From Streptomyces sp. A1136 (GTDB lineage: Bacteria; Actinomycetota; Actinomycetes; Streptomycetales; Streptomycetaceae), in NCBI RefSeq assembly GCF_004795055.1, contig NZ_SSBJ01000010.1, forward strand, positions 1-64,000: a stretch of DNA of 64,000 nucleotides, in the 5' to 3' direction. Both the position numbers and the translations under genes were made by a program. Shown piece by piece: positions 63,111 through 64,000 of this stretch; positions within the stretch are counted from its first letter, which is position 1; each line of letters opens with the position of its first letter. The notes beneath the pieces were generated by a model, which did no database searches, had not been told where the DNA came from, and saw nothing but the letters and a program-made list of their open reading frames with translations.

Positions 63111-63140
63111 CGCCCCCACCGCCCGAAGGCAGTGGGGGCG
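63111..63140. terminator. Bidirectional terminator after the lipoprotein gene
   Basis: The stem CGCCCCCAC/GTGGGGGCG contains the inner GCC-CGAA-GGC hairpin. It lies between convergent genes and resembles the hairpin upstream of the lipoprotein gene. Confidence 0.82.
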
Positions 63141-63145
63141 TCGTG

Positions 63146-64000
63146 CTACGCCGGCATCAGCTCGCGGATCGCTGCTGTGATGCGGCGCGCGAGGTAGACG
63201 TGGCCAGCGTCGGTGGGATGGACAGCGTCCGTGCCGATGTAGGTGTCGGCGTTGCCTGTGCCGGTGGTGGCTCCGACGCGGCCGGTGCCGGTGATCCACG
63301 GGCCGTGGGTGGTGACGAGGGCTCCGGTGGAGTCGTAGACGGAGCCGGTGACTGGGCTGATGAACGGGTAGCCGGCCACGGCCGCTGCCGCTTTGAGGGT
63401 GTTGTCGGTGTTGACGATGGACGCTGCTGGGCTTCCGGTGGGGGCCCAGCAGCCGATGACGTACACCTCGCAGGACGGGAGCCCGGTCTTGATTGCCGAG
63501 TACAGGCTGGTCGCAGCGGTGGAGATCGCGGACTGGCTGCCGCCGTTGTCGTTGTATCCGCCGAGGATGATTAGGCGTGTGGGGTTCCAGGCGATGACGT
63601 CGGCGTTGACGCGGTCGCCGAAGGTGGCGTAGGAGCCGGCGGTGATGTAGCCGGTGCCGCCGCGGCCTTGGCGCCACACGTCCGTGCTGCCGAGGAAGCG
63701 GCCTACGCGGTCGACCCATGTGCCGCAGCCAGCGCCGGTGTTCTGGGCTGAGCCGTCGCCGATGGAGTCGGTGAAACTCATGAGGCGCCCGCCTTGCAGC
63801 GGCACGCGCCACATGGTGGCGCCGGGCGGTAGGTAGACGCCGCCGAAGGGGAAGGTGGCGAAGTCGAGCCGGATCCGTCGCGGCCCTGTCGAGCCAAGGT
63901 CGAAGGTGATCAGGTGCCCCGAGCCTGCCGTGATGCCGCCGGAGCTCTGCATGAGGTCGGTGACCTTGCGACCGTCGATGCTGAGGCGGTACATGGTCGC
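63146..64000 (-). CDS. SGNH/GDSL-hydrolase-domain protein, partial
   Basis: The 3' part of a minus-strand gene (at least 282 aa) continues off the window. It has an SGNH fold: block I FTDSIGDGSAQ with nucleophile Ser, block III GGYNDNG and block V DAVHPTDAGH with the catalytic Asp/His. The N-terminal MYRLSIDGRKVTDLMQSSGG part looks like a carbohydrate-binding or tail-associated strand region. An esterase in a phage tail or cell-surface protein is plausible. The true start is outside the window. Confidence 0.82.
   Translation of the reverse strand, partial: ATMYRLSIDGRKVTDLMQSSGGITAGSGHLITFDLGSTGPRRIRLDFATFPFGGVYLPPGATMWRVPLQGGRLMSFTDSIGDGSAQNTGAGCGTWVDRVGRFLGSTDVWRQGRGGTGYITAGSYATFGDRVNADVIAWNPTRLIILGGYNDNGGSQSAISTAATSLYSAIKTGLPSCEVYVIGCWAPTGSPAASIVNTDNTLKAAAAVAGYPFISPVTGSVYDSTGALVTTHGPWITGTGRVGATTGTGNADTYIGTDAVHPTDAGHVYLARRITAAIRELMPA

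Larger units (their letters stand above)
56076..64000. mobile_element. Integrated element (prophage or ICE), left part
   Basis: It starts at the yifB junction and runs off the right edge. It carries a serine integrase, XRE repressor, RiPP genes, a second XRE regulator, a lipoprotein and an SGNH hydrolase. The hydrolase sequence style favours a prophage tail region, but no structural protein is certain. Confidence 0.85.

Noticed and set aside
56124..64000. CRISPR array or toxin-antitoxin pair in the element
   Set aside because: No regular spaced repeats and no recognisable toxin family; the small coupled genes are better explained by the RiPP operon.

Overview
The window is high-GC chromosomal DNA from a Streptomyces-type actinomycete. 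The evidence is codon use, leaderless starts, a lysine-tailed HU protein, NsdA, NdgR, four tandem signal peptidases and the coenzyme F420 gene cofC. From about 1 to 56,075 the gene order matches, from memory, the conserved core segment running from ndgR/leuCD to the sip genes in S. coelicolor. From about 56,076 to the right edge lies an integrated element that splits a yifB/comM-like gene.

Left core (1-22,200): a tRNA-Gln end and tRNA-Glu; ndgR divergent from leuCD; hupS; cofC; a PlsC-like acyltransferase, gpsA and ddl; thiL and thiD; rpmB; a DAK/FakA-like kinase; recG, rsmD and coaD; a coiled-coil protein; DUF177, rpmF and rnc; mutM; and an HxlR regulator divergent from a flavodoxin-like protein.

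Middle core (22,300-47,200): a secreted CAP-domain protein, acyP, a small conserved protein, smc, a sugar transporter, a two-gene NCS1 permease-luciferase-like operon, ftsY, a prim-pol-like protein, nsdA, the nitrogen operon amtB-glnK-glnD with a GlnR-type box, ffh, a divergent ftsH paralogue, a methyltransferase and proS. ftsY, ffh and the downstream sip genes together cover much of the protein-export pathway.

Right core (47,300-56,075): an SprT-like metalloprotein, rpsP-khpA-rimM-trmD-rplS, sipW/X/Y/Z, a Nudix hydrolase, DUF2469, yraN and the truncated yifB.

Element (56,076-64,000, right end outside the window): a large serine integrase, an XRE repressor with a 20-bp palindromic operator, and a compact minus-strand operon. 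That operon encodes three tiny proteins followed by an ATP-grasp RiPP precursor, its ATP-grasp ligase and a PIMT-like methyltransferase. Beyond it lie a second XRE regulator with a long helical C-terminus, a lipoprotein gene bracketed by hairpins, and an SGNH-hydrolase protein cut by the window edge. The element is probably a prophage (possibly an ICE) carrying a graspeptide gene cluster as cargo next to its integrase. This is the most novel part of the window.
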